Assembly (NCBI RefSeq): GCF_024580145.1
Contig: NZ_JANINI010000002.1
Coordinates: 310,001-374,000 of the forward strand
Direction: 5' to 3'
DNA from: Methyloversatilis sp. XJ19-49
GTDB lineage: Bacteria > Pseudomonadota > Gammaproteobacteria > Burkholderiales > Rhodocyclaceae
DNA: 64,000 nt
Shown here: positions 1-11,215 of the stretch, one piece after another
Layout of the letters: every line of letters begins with the position of its first letter
How positions within the stretch are numbered: the stretch's first letter is position 1
Notes under the pieces: model-generated
What the model saw: only the letters and a program-made list of their open reading frames with translations
Told to the model about the DNA's origin: nothing
Database searches by the model: none
Translations under genes and position numbers: made by a program

Positions 1-308
1 ACATGCATGCCGGCAATCTGTCCTTCGTTGCCGAGTATGGACGTCCATACGACCTCGCACCCGCCTACGACATGACGCCGATGACCTTCGCACCGCGCAG
101 TGGTGGTGGCCTGCCCGACACGGTTCCCGAAGCCGTCATTCACGCAGGCGTAGCAAACGAAACGTGGCGTCAGGCCGAGGCGCTGGCACGCGCCTACCTC
201 GCCGGGATCATGGCGCAAAACGGATTCAGCGAGCGATTCCGACCCTGCGTCGCTGCGCTGGAACGTCACGTCAACAGCGCAAGTGCGCGGATCGAACGAC
301 TGGCTTGA
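1..308 (+). CDS. HipA-like kinase, C-terminal end (5' end outside window)
   Basis: The frame is open from the left edge to the TGA at 306-308, giving about 101 visible residues. The reading MHAGNLSF followed by GRPYDLAPAYDMTPM resembles the C-terminal half of HipA-type serine/threonine kinases, where a D/M-H-x-x-N motif and a DLAPxYD motif line the kinase active site. The ATG at position 3 falls inside that motif, so it is an internal Met and the gene starts before the window. Any HipB-like antitoxin partner would also lie outside. Whether this is a toxin or a domesticated HipA-fold protein cannot be told from the fragment. Confidence 0.7.
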   Translation, partial: MHAGNLSFVAEYGRPYDLAPAYDMTPMTFAPRSGGGLPDTVPEAVIHAGVANETWRQAEALARAYLAGIMAQNGFSERFRPCVAALERHVNSASARIERLA

Positions 309-418
309 GCGTGCCGACGAAGACCTCGGCACCGGCAAGGAAAGCAAGGCCTGAACACGGCGTAGATAACGGCGGGTTGGCGAGGATCAGGTCGGCGCAC
401 CGGCCGGAAAACGTCCGA

Positions 419-757
419 TCAGGCCTTCTTGACGAATTCCGACTTCAGCTGCATCGAGCCGAAGCCGTCGATCTTGCAGTCGATGTCGTGATCGCCTTCG
501 ATCAGGCGGATGTTCTTCACCTTGGTGCCGACCTTCACGACCGACGAGGTGCCCTTGACCTTGAGGTCCTTGATGACGGTGACCGAATCGCCGTCCTGCA
601 GCACGTTGCCGTGGGCATCCTTCCACACGCGCTTGTCCTCGACGGCCGCCGCGTCGCCGCTGGCCCACTCATGGGCGCATTCGGGGCAGACGAGCATGGC
701 GCCATCCTCGTAGGTGTACTCGGAACTGCATTGCGGGCAGGGGGGCAGGCCGCTCAT
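419..757 (-). CDS. yjdM: PhnA/YjdM family zinc-ribbon protein
   Basis: The 112-residue protein begins [19 protein letters not shown] and ends [10 protein letters not shown]-like (LKSEFVKKA), the E. coli YjdM/PhnA pattern almost end to end. The N-terminal zinc ribbon has two pairs of cysteines (CPQC near residues 7-10 and CPEC near 26-29). The C-terminal SH3-like part carries [11 protein letters not shown] and [13 protein letters not shown]. The ATG at 757 was preferred to one six codons upstream because an AAGGA ribosome site lies at the right distance and homologues start here. E. coli phnA was once linked to alkylphosphonate use, but the family's role is unsettled. It stands alone in this window. 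Confidence 0.93.
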   Translation of the reverse strand: MSGLPPCPQCSSEYTYEDGAMLVCPECAHEWASGDAAAVEDKRVWKDAHGNVLQDGDSVTVIKDLKVKGTSSVVKVGTKVKNIRLIEGDHDIDCKIDGFGSMQLKSEFVKKA

Positions 758-912
758 CGGGATTCCTTCAGTCATTGCGCGCGCTTCGGACGGCGATGAA
801 CCGTCCGGCGCCGCGCCAGCCGAAGTGCAGGCGGGCCGAAATGGCGTGCCGCGCTTCGCTCGAAAGGCGCGCAGTGTACTGCGATGAACGCCATCCGCGC
901 GGGCGGCAGCGC

Positions 913-1947
913 TCAGTCGTCGGCCACCTGTATGACCAGCTTGCCGAAATTCCTGCCTTCGAGCTGGCCGATGAACGCAGCGGGTGCGTTCTCCAGACCG
1001 ACGACGATGTCTTCGCGCGCCTTGATCCGGCCCTCGTTCACCCACGCGCCCGTCGCGTCCGCGAACTCGTTCCAGCGCGGCCCGTAGTCGTCGAAGATGA
1101 TGAATCCCTGCATGCGGATGCGCTTGCGCAGCACGGTGCCCATCAGCAGTCCGAGCCGGTCGGGGCCGGGCGGCAGGCCGGTGGCGTTGTAGGCCGAAAT
1201 GAGCCCGCACACCGGGATGCGTGCCCTGGTGTTGAGCAGCGGCAGCACGGCATCGAACACCGGCCCGCCCACGCTTTCGAAGTACACGTCGATGCCTTTC
1301 GGGCAGGCGGCGACGAGGCGACCGGGCAGGTCGTCGGCGTGGTGATCGAGGCAGACGTCGAAGCCGAGTTCATCGACCACGTAGCGGCATTTGTCCTCGC
1401 CGCCGGCGATGCCCACCACGGTGCACCCCTTGATCTTCGCGATCTGTCCGACGACCGAGCCGACGGCCCCGCTGGCCGCGGCGACGACGACCGTTTCGCC
1501 CGGTACCGGGCGACCGATGTCGAGCAGCCCCATGTAGGCGGTGAAGCCCGGCATGCCGAGCACGCCCAGGGCGCGCGACGGATGCGTCTCGTCGGCGGGC
1601 AGCGGTGTCAGGCCCTGGCCATCCGAGATCGCATAGTCCTGCCAGCCGCTGGCGCCCAGCACCCACGCGCCGGGCTTGAAGTCGTCGTGACGCGAGGCCT
1701 CGACGCGCGAAACGGTGGCGCCGACCATGACGTCGCCGATCTCCACCGGCGCGGCGTACGACGGTCCGTCGCTCATCCGGCCACGCATATAAGGGTCGAG
1801 CGACAGGAACACGGTGCGCAACAGAAGCTGGCCCGCTTCGGGCGTCGGCGGCGGACCGCTTTCGAGCCGGAAGTCTTCCGCGGTCGGTGCGCCGCGCGGC
1901 CGGGCATTCAGAACGATGCGTCGATTGACGGTCTTGCCTTGCGACAT
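913..1947 (-). CDS. curA: NADP-dependent oxidoreductase, CurA-type
   Basis: The 344-residue medium-chain dehydrogenase/reductase lacks zinc ligands. The N terminus ([14 protein letters not shown], then [16 protein letters not shown]) is the signature of the curcumin/2-alkenal reductase group that includes E. coli CurA (345 residues). The Rossmann glycine motif [15 protein letters not shown] lies at about residues 150-165. The family reduces the C=C bond of alpha,beta-unsaturated ketones and aldehydes with NADPH in the cytosol. The gene starts 28 bases after the stop of the upstream oleate hydratase-family gene on the same strand, so the two may be co-transcribed. The physiological substrate is unknown. 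Confidence 0.9.
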   Translation of the reverse strand: MSQGKTVNRRIVLNARPRGAPTAEDFRLESGPPPTPEAGQLLLRTVFLSLDPYMRGRMSDGPSYAAPVEIGDVMVGATVSRVEASRHDDFKPGAWVLGASGWQDYAISDGQGLTPLPADETHPSRALGVLGMPGFTAYMGLLDIGRPVPGETVVVAAASGAVGSVVGQIAKIKGCTVVGIAGGEDKCRYVVDELGFDVCLDHHADDLPGRLVAACPKGIDVYFESVGGPVFDAVLPLLNTRARIPVCGLISAYNATGLPPGPDRLGLLMGTVLRKRIRMQGFIIFDDYGPRWNEFADATGAWVNEGRIKAREDIVVGLENAPAAFIGQLEGRNFGKLVIQVADD

Positions 1948-1975
1948 GGCGCGTGTCCTTTCGGGGTTGATCGGC

Positions 1976-3553
1976 TTACTTCAGTGCCTTGACCAGTGCG
2001 TTGAACTGCACGTGAAGCGATTTGTCATGCGGCGTCACCGGCGGAATCGGCTTCACGATATCGAGCAACTGGTACACCACCATCTGCGCCACCCGCACCG
2101 AAAACTCCACCGTGAACACGGTATCCAGCGGGATGTCGACGAACTGGCTGATGAAGGCGAAATTCTTCGTGTCGGGCGGCACCGGCAGCGGGCGGTCGCC
2201 GGGCGCGCGCGGCATGAACATGCTGGTGATGTAGGGCATGCGGCAGGGGATGCAGTTGGCGGTGTCCATCGTTTCCAGGTCGAAGCGCAGATGGCCGCAC
2301 AGCTCCAGCAACAGCTCGGCGCCGGTGCAGTCGGCCATCGCCTTGGCGACGAAGTTGCCGATGCGGTCGGGGAACAGCCCGTAGCCCCAGAACACCTGCA
2401 CATCGGCCGGCTGGTTGGCGAAGTGCGGCTGGTGCGCCAGCACGATGGACATCAGCCAGTTCGAATCCTTGAACGTCACCAGACCGCCGGTGCCGGCCTC
2501 GTTGCCGCTGAAGCGCTGCATCAGGTCGAAGAAGGCCGGGTCTTTCAGCGTGACGGTGAACGACGCCCAGTCCGATTGCGCGACGCAACTGTTGAACGCC
2601 GCCGGGTTGCCGAACGACGGCCGCCCTTGGGCGAGCGTTTCCCACAAGGTCCAGCTGCCGTTGCGGGCCTTCTTCAGTTTGGGCGGTGCCGCGCTCATCG
2701 AGCCCAGGCTGGAGGCATCGGTCATCGAGCCGTTCTGCACGAAGGTCAGGTCGCCGTCGTCCAGCGACATAGTCTGCGCGTCTCCCTTCATGGTGCACTG
2801 AATTGCGCTGACTTCGAACGGGCCGTCGGCCGTCCGCTGTTCGAGCCCGGTGACGGTGCAGTCATTGATCAGGCGCACGCCCTGCGCTTCGAGCCAGCGC
2901 TGCAGCGGCACCACCAGCGAGTCGTACTGGTTCAGCACGGTGCGCTTGACGCCGGCCAGCGTTTCGATGCGCGAGAACTCCAGCATGAAGCGGTGCAGGT
3001 AGCGCCTGAACTCGATCGCGCTGTGCCAGGGCTGGAAGGCGAAGGTGGTGACCCACATGAACCAGAACTCGGTCTCGAAGAAGGCGGGTGACAGGTGGTC
3101 GGTGATGCGGCTGTCGCCGAGCGACGCTTCGTCGGCATTGGCGAGCTTGAGCAGTTCCACCCGGTCGTGCATCGAAAAGCCCATGGAGGCCACCGGCACC
3201 CGGGCGCGGCGGCTGTCGACCAGGCGCGCCATCGCGTTGGATACATGCTTTTCGTTGAATTCCTGCGTTTCCTCGAACACGCTGAGCCCGGGTCGTTCGA
3301 GCGACGGGATGGACTTGAACAGCGCCCAGGTGCACTCGTAGTTGTCGGTGGTCAGCATGCGACCGCCGCGCATCGAATAGCCGCGATCGGCATCGCCCGC
3401 GCCGTCGAGGCTGCCGCCCATCACCGGGCCGGCTTCGAGGATGGAAATCCGGCTGCCCGGCATGCCGCCGTCACGGATCAGGAAAGCGGCGGCGGCCAGC
3501 GAGCCGATGCCGCCACCGACGAAAAAGGCCTTGCGTGTCGACGTCGTGCTCAT
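1976..3553 (-). CDS. Oleate hydratase-family FAD protein
   Basis: The 525-residue protein has an N-terminal FAD-binding GGGIGSLAAAAF motif at residues 13-24. The family block GGSLDGAGDADRGYSMRGGRML follows, with the second glycine stretch that holds the flavin. Oleate hydratases (myosin-cross-reactive antigen family) add water to the cis-9 double bond of unsaturated fatty acids, giving 10-hydroxy acids. The length is at the short end of the family, with almost nothing before the FAD motif. The ATG at 3553 follows GAGGA at a good distance; an in-frame ATG 20 codons upstream lacks homology-like sequence. It diverges from the dehydrogenase operon at 3805. Fatty-acid detoxification is a reasonable inference. 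Confidence 0.88.
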   Translation of the reverse strand: MSTTSTRKAFFVGGGIGSLAAAAFLIRDGGMPGSRISILEAGPVMGGSLDGAGDADRGYSMRGGRMLTTDNYECTWALFKSIPSLERPGLSVFEETQEFNEKHVSNAMARLVDSRRARVPVASMGFSMHDRVELLKLANADEASLGDSRITDHLSPAFFETEFWFMWVTTFAFQPWHSAIEFRRYLHRFMLEFSRIETLAGVKRTVLNQYDSLVVPLQRWLEAQGVRLINDCTVTGLEQRTADGPFEVSAIQCTMKGDAQTMSLDDGDLTFVQNGSMTDASSLGSMSAAPPKLKKARNGSWTLWETLAQGRPSFGNPAAFNSCVAQSDWASFTVTLKDPAFFDLMQRFSGNEAGTGGLVTFKDSNWLMSIVLAHQPHFANQPADVQVFWGYGLFPDRIGNFVAKAMADCTGAELLLELCGHLRFDLETMDTANCIPCRMPYITSMFMPRAPGDRPLPVPPDTKNFAFISQFVDIPLDTVFTVEFSVRVAQMVVYQLLDIVKPIPPVTPHDKSLHVQFNALVKALK

Positions 3554-3804
3554 GGTGTCCTCATGGTCCGGTCGGTTGGCCGGATGGCCGGGCATCGAAG
3601 CTATGCGACGCACCTATCGGGGTCTGTACGGTGGGCAACATGCCGGCGCGCCGAAGCACTGCGTACGCCATCGAACAGACCCGGAAAGCGGGGCCATTCA
3701 GCCTGCGTGGTTCATCCCGCTCTCCGGCTTACGAGGCGTGGCGCGCGCGCCACGCCGATCCCGCTCCGGCGTCCCGATCCACGCACCCCGAAGGACACCC
3801 TCCC

Positions 3805-5187
3805 ATGGCCTACCAAAGCATCAACCCCAATGACGGCAAGCTGCTCAAGAGCTTCGAGCACATGAGCAGCGGGCAACTCGACACCGCACTGGCGACGGCA
3901 GAGTCCTGCTTCCAGGTGTGGAAGCACACCGGCTTTGCCGAGCGTGCAGCCATCGTGAACAAGGCAGCGACGCTGCTGCGCGCCCATGTCGATGACTTCG
4001 CGCGGCTGGCGACGCTGGAGATGGGCAAGCGCATCGATGAAGCACGCGGCGAGGTCAGATTCAGCGGTGACATCCTGGCCTACTACGCCGAGCACGCGGA
4101 ATCCTTCCTGGCGCCGGTCACGCTGCACCCGAAGGTCGGTGAAGCGCATATGGAAAGCTCGCCGATCGGTGTGCTGTTCTGCGTGGAGCCGTGGAATTTC
4201 CCGTTCTACCAGCTCGCCCGCGTGGCCGGTGCGCAGTTGATGGCGGGCAATGTGCTGGTCGTGAAACATGCCGGCAGCGTGCCGCAATGCGCCATCGCCT
4301 TCGAGAAGCTGCTGCTCGACGCCGGCGCACCGGTCGGCGCCTACACGAATCTGCTCATTTCGTATGAGCAGTCCGACCGCGTGATCGACGACCCGCGCAT
4401 CAAGGGCGTGGCACTGACCGGCAGTGTGCCGGCAGGGCGCGCCGTGGCTACCCGCGCCGGGCAGAACCTGAAGAAATCGACGATGGAGCTGGGCGGCAGC
4501 GACGCCTTCATCGTGCTCGACGACGCCGACCTGGCCCAGACCATTCCGTGGGCCGTGTGGGGCCGCATGTACAACGCCGGCCAGACCTGCTGCGCGGCCA
4601 AGCGCTTCATCGTGCAGGACGCCGTCGCCGACCGCTTCCTGGCCGGCTTCCGCACTGCGCTGGAAGCCCTCAGGCCGGGCGACCCGATGAACGAGAGCAC
4701 GACGCTCGGTCCGCTGTCCTCGGAGGCGGCGCTGGTGCAACTGCTGGCGCAGGTCGATGCCGCCGTCAAGGACGGCGCCACGCTGCTGCTGGGCGGCGCG
4801 CGTCTGGACCGCCCGGGCGCGTTCATGCAACCCACGATCCTGACCGACATCGCGCCCGGCAACCGGGCGTTCCGGGACGAGTTCTTCGGCCCGGTGGTGT
4901 CGTTCTATCGCGTGAAGGACGAAGACGAAGCCATCGCGCTGGCCAACGATTCCGACTTCGGCCTCGGCGGTTCGGTGTGGACGCGGGACGAAGCGCGCGG
5001 CAGGCGCGTGGCCAGCCGCGTCGACACCGGAATGATGTTCATCAACAACCTCGACTGGAGCGATGCCGAACTGCCGTTCGGCGGCATCAAGCACTCGGGC
5101 TATGGCCGCGAACTCGGCGACCTGGGCATCCAGGAATTCGTCAACAAGAAGCTGGTCCGCAGCGGGCACACCGCCGCACCCGTCTGA
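3805..5187 (+). CDS. NAD(P)-dependent aldehyde dehydrogenase, succinate-semialdehyde type
   Basis: The 460-residue protein has the ALDH fold throughout. The N terminus YQSINPNDGKLLKSFEH and the line MESSPIGVLFCVEPWNFPFYQ match the GabD/Sad subgroup. The general-base region MELGGSD precedes NAGQTCCAAKR, whose first Cys (C262) is the catalytic nucleophile. TGSVPAGR forms the cofactor loop. The ATG at 3805 has AAGGA 10 bases upstream. It oxidises an aldehyde to the acid, probably succinate semialdehyde or a similar short-chain aldehyde. It is the first gene of a run with the SDR and the zinc alcohol dehydrogenase, suggesting an alcohol/aldehyde oxidation pathway. The exact substrate is inferred only. 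Confidence 0.88.
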   Translation: MAYQSINPNDGKLLKSFEHMSSGQLDTALATAESCFQVWKHTGFAERAAIVNKAATLLRAHVDDFARLATLEMGKRIDEARGEVRFSGDILAYYAEHAESFLAPVTLHPKVGEAHMESSPIGVLFCVEPWNFPFYQLARVAGAQLMAGNVLVVKHAGSVPQCAIAFEKLLLDAGAPVGAYTNLLISYEQSDRVIDDPRIKGVALTGSVPAGRAVATRAGQNLKKSTMELGGSDAFIVLDDADLAQTIPWAVWGRMYNAGQTCCAAKRFIVQDAVADRFLAGFRTALEALRPGDPMNESTTLGPLSSEAALVQLLAQVDAAVKDGATLLLGGARLDRPGAFMQPTILTDIAPGNRAFRDEFFGPVVSFYRVKDEDEAIALANDSDFGLGGSVWTRDEARGRRVASRVDTGMMFINNLDWSDAELPFGGIKHSGYGRELGDLGIQEFVNKKLVRSGHTAAPV

Positions 5188-5212
5188 TCACGCACACCGG
5201 AAAGTGACCACC

Positions 5213-6085
5213 ATGAACACACCCTCCTCCCCCCGCCTGCTTTCCGACGAAGCGCCCGTCTGGTTCATCACGGGCTGTTCCACCGGCTTCGGTCAGGAAC
5301 TGGCCCGGCAGGCCATCGCACTCGGCTACCGCACGGTGGTGACCGCGCGCGACCCCGCCAAGCTGGACGATTTCGAAGAGAGCGACAAGGTCCTCGTGCT
5401 GAAGCTCGACGTCACCCGGCCGGATCAGGTCGCGGCCGCCATCGAGGCGGCCGAGGCGTGCTTCGGCGGCATCGACGTGCTGGTGAACAATGCCGGCATC
5501 GGCTATTTCGCCGCGATCGAGGAGGGCGAGGCCGCGGAAGTGCTCAGGATGTTCGAGGTGAACGTGTTCGGTCTGACCGCCATGATCCAGGCGGCGCTGC
5601 CGGGCATGCGCAAGCGCCGCGGCGGCTGCATCGTCAATCTGTCGTCGCTGGCGGGCCTGCGCGGCATGCCGGCCCTGGGGCAATACAACGCCACCAAGTT
5701 CGCCGTCGAAGGCTTGTCGGAAGCACTGCGCCGCGAGGTCGAGCCGCTGGGCATCCAGGTGATGGTGGTCGAACCCAGCGGGTTCCGCACCGACTGGGCA
5801 GGACGCTCGGCGAATGAAAGCGCACTGCAGATCGATGATTACCAGGCCACCGCAGGCGCGGTGCGCAGTGCCGTGCGCGAGTCGTCCGGCAAGCAGCCGG
5901 GCGACCCGGTGCGTGCGGTCAAGGCCATCATCGAAGCGGTCAGTTCAGGTCAGCCGCCGCATCACCTGCTGCTCGGCAACGACGCCTTCGAAGGCGCCAT
6001 GGCCAAGGTGGACGAACTGCGCGAGGGCTTCACCGCGGGCGAAAAAGTGGCGCGCGCGGCCGATTTCCCGGCGACAACGGCATGA
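5213..6085 (+). CDS. Short-chain dehydrogenase/reductase (SDR)
   Basis: This 290-residue classical SDR has the cofactor motif TGCSTGFG at residues 20-27, NNAG in the middle of the sheet, and the catalytic YNATK (Y158, K162) preceded by SSLAG. The group with GCSTGFG and a 280-290 residue length is often annotated as an oxidoreductase/SDR of unknown substrate. It starts 25 bases after the aldehyde dehydrogenase. Its stop overlaps the start of the alcohol dehydrogenase (ATGA), so translation of the two is probably coupled. The substrate cannot be named. Confidence 0.88.
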   Translation: MNTPSSPRLLSDEAPVWFITGCSTGFGQELARQAIALGYRTVVTARDPAKLDDFEESDKVLVLKLDVTRPDQVAAAIEAAEACFGGIDVLVNNAGIGYFAAIEEGEAAEVLRMFEVNVFGLTAMIQAALPGMRKRRGGCIVNLSSLAGLRGMPALGQYNATKFAVEGLSEALRREVEPLGIQVMVVEPSGFRTDWAGRSANESALQIDDYQATAGAVRSAVRESSGKQPGDPVRAVKAIIEAVSSGQPPHHLLLGNDAFEGAMAKVDELREGFTAGEKVARAADFPATTA

Positions 6086-7113
6086 CACACACGATGCGGG
6101 TGGCACAGGTCGAGCAGTTCGGCAGACCGCTGGTGCTCAAGGACATCGACATCCCGACACCCGGAGCGGGCCAGATCCTCGTGAGGACCGAGGCCTGCGG
6201 CGTCTGCCACACCGATCTGCACGCCGCGGCCGGCGACTGGCCACTGAAGCCCGCGCTGCCCTTCACGCCCGGGCACGAGGGCATCGGCATCGTTACGGCG
6301 CTGGGGGCCGGCGTCACCGCCGTAAAGGAAGGCGACCGGGTAGGTGTGCCCTGGCTCTACTCGGCCTGCGGCCACTGCGAGTTCTGTCTGGCAGCGCAGG
6401 AACCGGTGTGCGCCGGTGCGCAGTTCGGCGGGTACACGAAGAACGGCGGCTTCGCCGAATACATCATCGCCGATCCGAATTACGTCGCCCACATCCCGGC
6501 GGGTCTTGCCGCACGCGATGCGGCGCCCTTGATCTGCGCCGGCATCACCTCATACAAGGGCCTGAAGGAAACACAGGCCCGACCGGGACAATGGGTGGTC
6601 GTGTCGGGCATCGGCGGCCTGGGGCACCTGGCGGTGCAGTACGCCAAGGCCATGGGCCTGCACGTGTGCGCGGTGGATATCGATGATGGAAAACTCGACC
6701 ACGCAAAACGCCTGGGCGCCGATGCCGTGGTGAACGCCCGGACCGGTGACCCGGCGGCAGCGGTCAGGCACATCACGGATGGCGGTGCGCATGGCGTGTT
6801 GATCACGGCGCCGTCGCTGCCGGCGTTCAAACAGGGCATCGCCATGACGCGCAAGCATGGCACCTGTGTGCTTGTGGGCATACCACCCGGGGAGTTTCCG
6901 ACGCCGCTGTTCGAGGTGGTGGCCAACTGCATCACCATTCGCGGTTCCTTTGTCGGCAACCGGCAGGACATGGCCGAAGCACTGGCATTCGCTGCCGATG
7001 GCAAGGTGAAGGCTGATATCGAAGTGCAGCCCCTGTCGGCGATCAACGCGGTTTTCGAACGTCTGGCCAAAGGCGAGGTGCCCTCGCGCGTGGTGCTGGA
7101 TTTCACGACTTGA
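6082..7113 (+). CDS. adhP: Zinc-dependent alcohol dehydrogenase, AdhP type
   Basis: The 343-residue protein carries the catalytic zinc site (C42 in ACGVCHTDLH and the His of PGHEGIG) and a full structural zinc loop with four cysteines in the CGHCEFCLAAQEPVC segment. The NAD-binding motif GIGGLGHLAVQYAKAMG follows. This is the arrangement of bacterial propanol-preferring AdhP/AdhA enzymes, which interconvert primary alcohols and aldehydes with NAD. The start overlaps the SDR stop by four bases. The aldehyde product could be passed to the aldehyde dehydrogenase encoded first in the run. An internal Met at residue 5 is a possible alternative start. Confidence 0.92.
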   Translation: MTHTMRVAQVEQFGRPLVLKDIDIPTPGAGQILVRTEACGVCHTDLHAAAGDWPLKPALPFTPGHEGIGIVTALGAGVTAVKEGDRVGVPWLYSACGHCEFCLAAQEPVCAGAQFGGYTKNGGFAEYIIADPNYVAHIPAGLAARDAAPLICAGITSYKGLKETQARPGQWVVVSGIGGLGHLAVQYAKAMGLHVCAVDIDDGKLDHAKRLGADAVVNARTGDPAAAVRHITDGGAHGVLITAPSLPAFKQGIAMTRKHGTCVLVGIPPGEFPTPLFEVVANCITIRGSFVGNRQDMAEALAFAADGKVKADIEVQPLSAINAVFERLAKGEVPSRVVLDFTT

Positions 7114-7253
7114 GCGGGCTTCGTCCGGGGCCGGCGTGGTGCGCAGTGATTCCGGCACGCTCTGGCTTTCCGGTCTGAACGATCGCATCGGAAATGCTTG
7201 CCTGAAAGCGGTGGCATTCCGAGCGCAGCGGCCGCCATCCGGCCGCTTAAAGC

Positions 7254-9797
<2,544 letters not shown>

Positions 9798-9799
9798 TC

Positions 9800-9831
9800 A
9801 AAAAACACGAAGCCCGGCGCGCAGGCCGGGC
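9800..9831 (-). terminator. Probable terminator between dnaN and gyrB
   Basis: Read on the minus strand, a perfect 7-bp stem GCCCGGC/GCCGGGC with a 6-base loop is followed within a few bases by GTTTTTT. It sits directly after the dnaN stop, so it could end or attenuate dnaA-dnaN transcription before gyrB. The T run is offset by about five bases from the stem, which weakens the call. Confidence 0.55.
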
Positions 9832-9851
9832 GGTGGTGCAGGCGGCGCGGC

Positions 9852-10961
9852 TTACACGCGCATCGGCATCACGACGTACTTGAAGCCGTCGGTGCCGGGC
9901 AGCGTGATCAGCGCGCTGCTGTTGCCGTCATTCAGGCGCAGGCTCAGGGTGTCGCCGGCCACGTTGCCGAGCACGTCGAGCAGGTAGCTCACGTTGAATC
10001 CGATGTCGAGGGCGTCGCCGGTGTACTCGACCTCCAGCTCTTCCTGCGCCTCTTCCTGCTCGGCATTGCTTGAAATGAGCTTGAGCAGGCCGGACGACAG
10101 CACGACGCGCACACCCTTGAACTTTTCGTTGGTCAGGATGGCGGCACGCTGCAGTGCCGGCAGGAAGGACGCGCGCTGCAGCATGATTTCCTTCGGGTGG
10201 TCCTTCGGAATCACGCGTTCGTAGTCAGGAAACTTGCCGTCGATCAGCTTCGAAATGAGCTCGACCGAGCCGAAGCGCAGGCGCGCCTGGTTGCCGCCAA
10301 GTTCGATGTCGACCGGGTCGTCGGTGTCGGCCAGCTGGCGCGACAGCTCGAGCACGGTCTTGCGCGGCAGGATCACGTCGAGCTTGTCGGTCACGCCGGG
10401 CAGCGCTTCGGACACGTAGGCAAGACGGTGGCCGTCGGTCGCGACCAGCCGCAGTTCCTCGCTGCCGACGGCCAGCAGCAGGCCGTTCAGGTAGTAGCGG
10501 ATGTCCTGCTGGGCCATCGAATACTGCACCAGCGACAGCAGCCGCTTGAGCTTGCGCTGGGTCAGGCTGAGCTTGACGGTTTCACCCTCGGCGACCTGCA
10601 TGCGCGGGTAGTCCTGCGCCGGCAGCGTCTGCAGCGTGAAGCGGCTCTTGCCGCAGCGCACCGTGAGCTTGCGGTCGTCGGCGTCGAGGCTCACTTCCTG
10701 CCCTTCCGGCAGGGCACGCAGGATGTCCTGCAGCTTGCGGGCAGCGACCGTCAGCGCAGCCGGCTGGGCGGCGCTGATGTTGCCGGTGGACCGGGTACGG
10801 ATCTGGATTTCGATGTCGGTGGCCAGCAGCGTGAGCGCATCGCCCTCGGTTTCGATCAGGACGTTGGACAGGATCGGCAGGGTGTGGCGCTTCTCGACGA
10901 TGCCGCTGACCGACTGCAGCGGACGCAGCAGCTGTTCGCGTTCTATCTTCATTAAGAGCAT
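9852..10961 (-). CDS. dnaN: DNA polymerase III beta subunit (sliding clamp)
   Basis: The 369-residue protein matches the usual clamp length of about 366-370. The N terminus LLRPLQSVSGIVEKRHTLPILSNVLIE and the C terminus YVVMPMRV are hallmark clamp segments. The dimeric ring tethers polymerase III to DNA and is the docking site for Hda, MutS and others. The start at 10961 (MLLMKIERE) was chosen because AGAGG lies eight bases upstream and it aligns with the MQLVKT-type start of related clamps; the inner ATG at 10952 has no ribosome site. It lies between the probable origin and gyrB. Confidence 0.97.
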   Translation of the reverse strand: MLLMKIEREQLLRPLQSVSGIVEKRHTLPILSNVLIETEGDALTLLATDIEIQIRTRSTGNISAAQPAALTVAARKLQDILRALPEGQEVSLDADDRKLTVRCGKSRFTLQTLPAQDYPRMQVAEGETVKLSLTQRKLKRLLSLVQYSMAQQDIRYYLNGLLLAVGSEELRLVATDGHRLAYVSEALPGVTDKLDVILPRKTVLELSRQLADTDDPVDIELGGNQARLRFGSVELISKLIDGKFPDYERVIPKDHPKEIMLQRASFLPALQRAAILTNEKFKGVRVVLSSGLLKLISSNAEQEEAQEELEVEYTGDALDIGFNVSYLLDVLGNVAGDTLSLRLNDGNSSALITLPGTDGFKYVVMPMRV

Positions 10962-10984
10962 TTTATAAACCTCTGTAAACCGTT

Positions 10985-11200
10985 AACGTCGACCATTTTC
11001 TGTGGAGAACACCTTAATTCTTATTATTTTCAGTTGCTTGAAGTATGTATTGTTGTATGTACAACTGCCATTTCTGCGCTTGAACAAATGTGGATGAAAA
11101 CGTGACCCGCTGAAAACACCCCGCTTATCCACAGCGGCCATACAGGGAATCACACCTGTTTATCCGTACAGCTTCAATACCGCTTCATCCACACTCTTCC
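10985..11200. other. oriC: Probable chromosomal replication origin (oriC) with DnaA boxes
   Basis: The dnaA-dnaN intergenic region holds one perfect DnaA box TTATCCACA (11125-11133). Near matches are TTATCCGTA (11160-11168), TCATCCACA (11185-11193), TGTGGATGA (11089-11097, opposite strand) and TGTGGAGAA (11001-11009). An AT-rich stretch at about 11014-11062, unusual in this GC-rich DNA, could be the unwinding element. Location beside dnaA and close to two parS sites and parAB fits an origin. Another perfect box lies at 12873-12881 on the other side of dnaA, so the functional origin could include or lie in that gap. Confidence 0.75.
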
Positions 11201-11215
11201 TGCGGTGTTTTCCGG

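Noticed and set aside
387-668. Minus-strand Arg-rich frame overlapping the YjdM gene
   Set aside because: It overlaps the well-conserved YjdM frame completely and has no protein-like composition.
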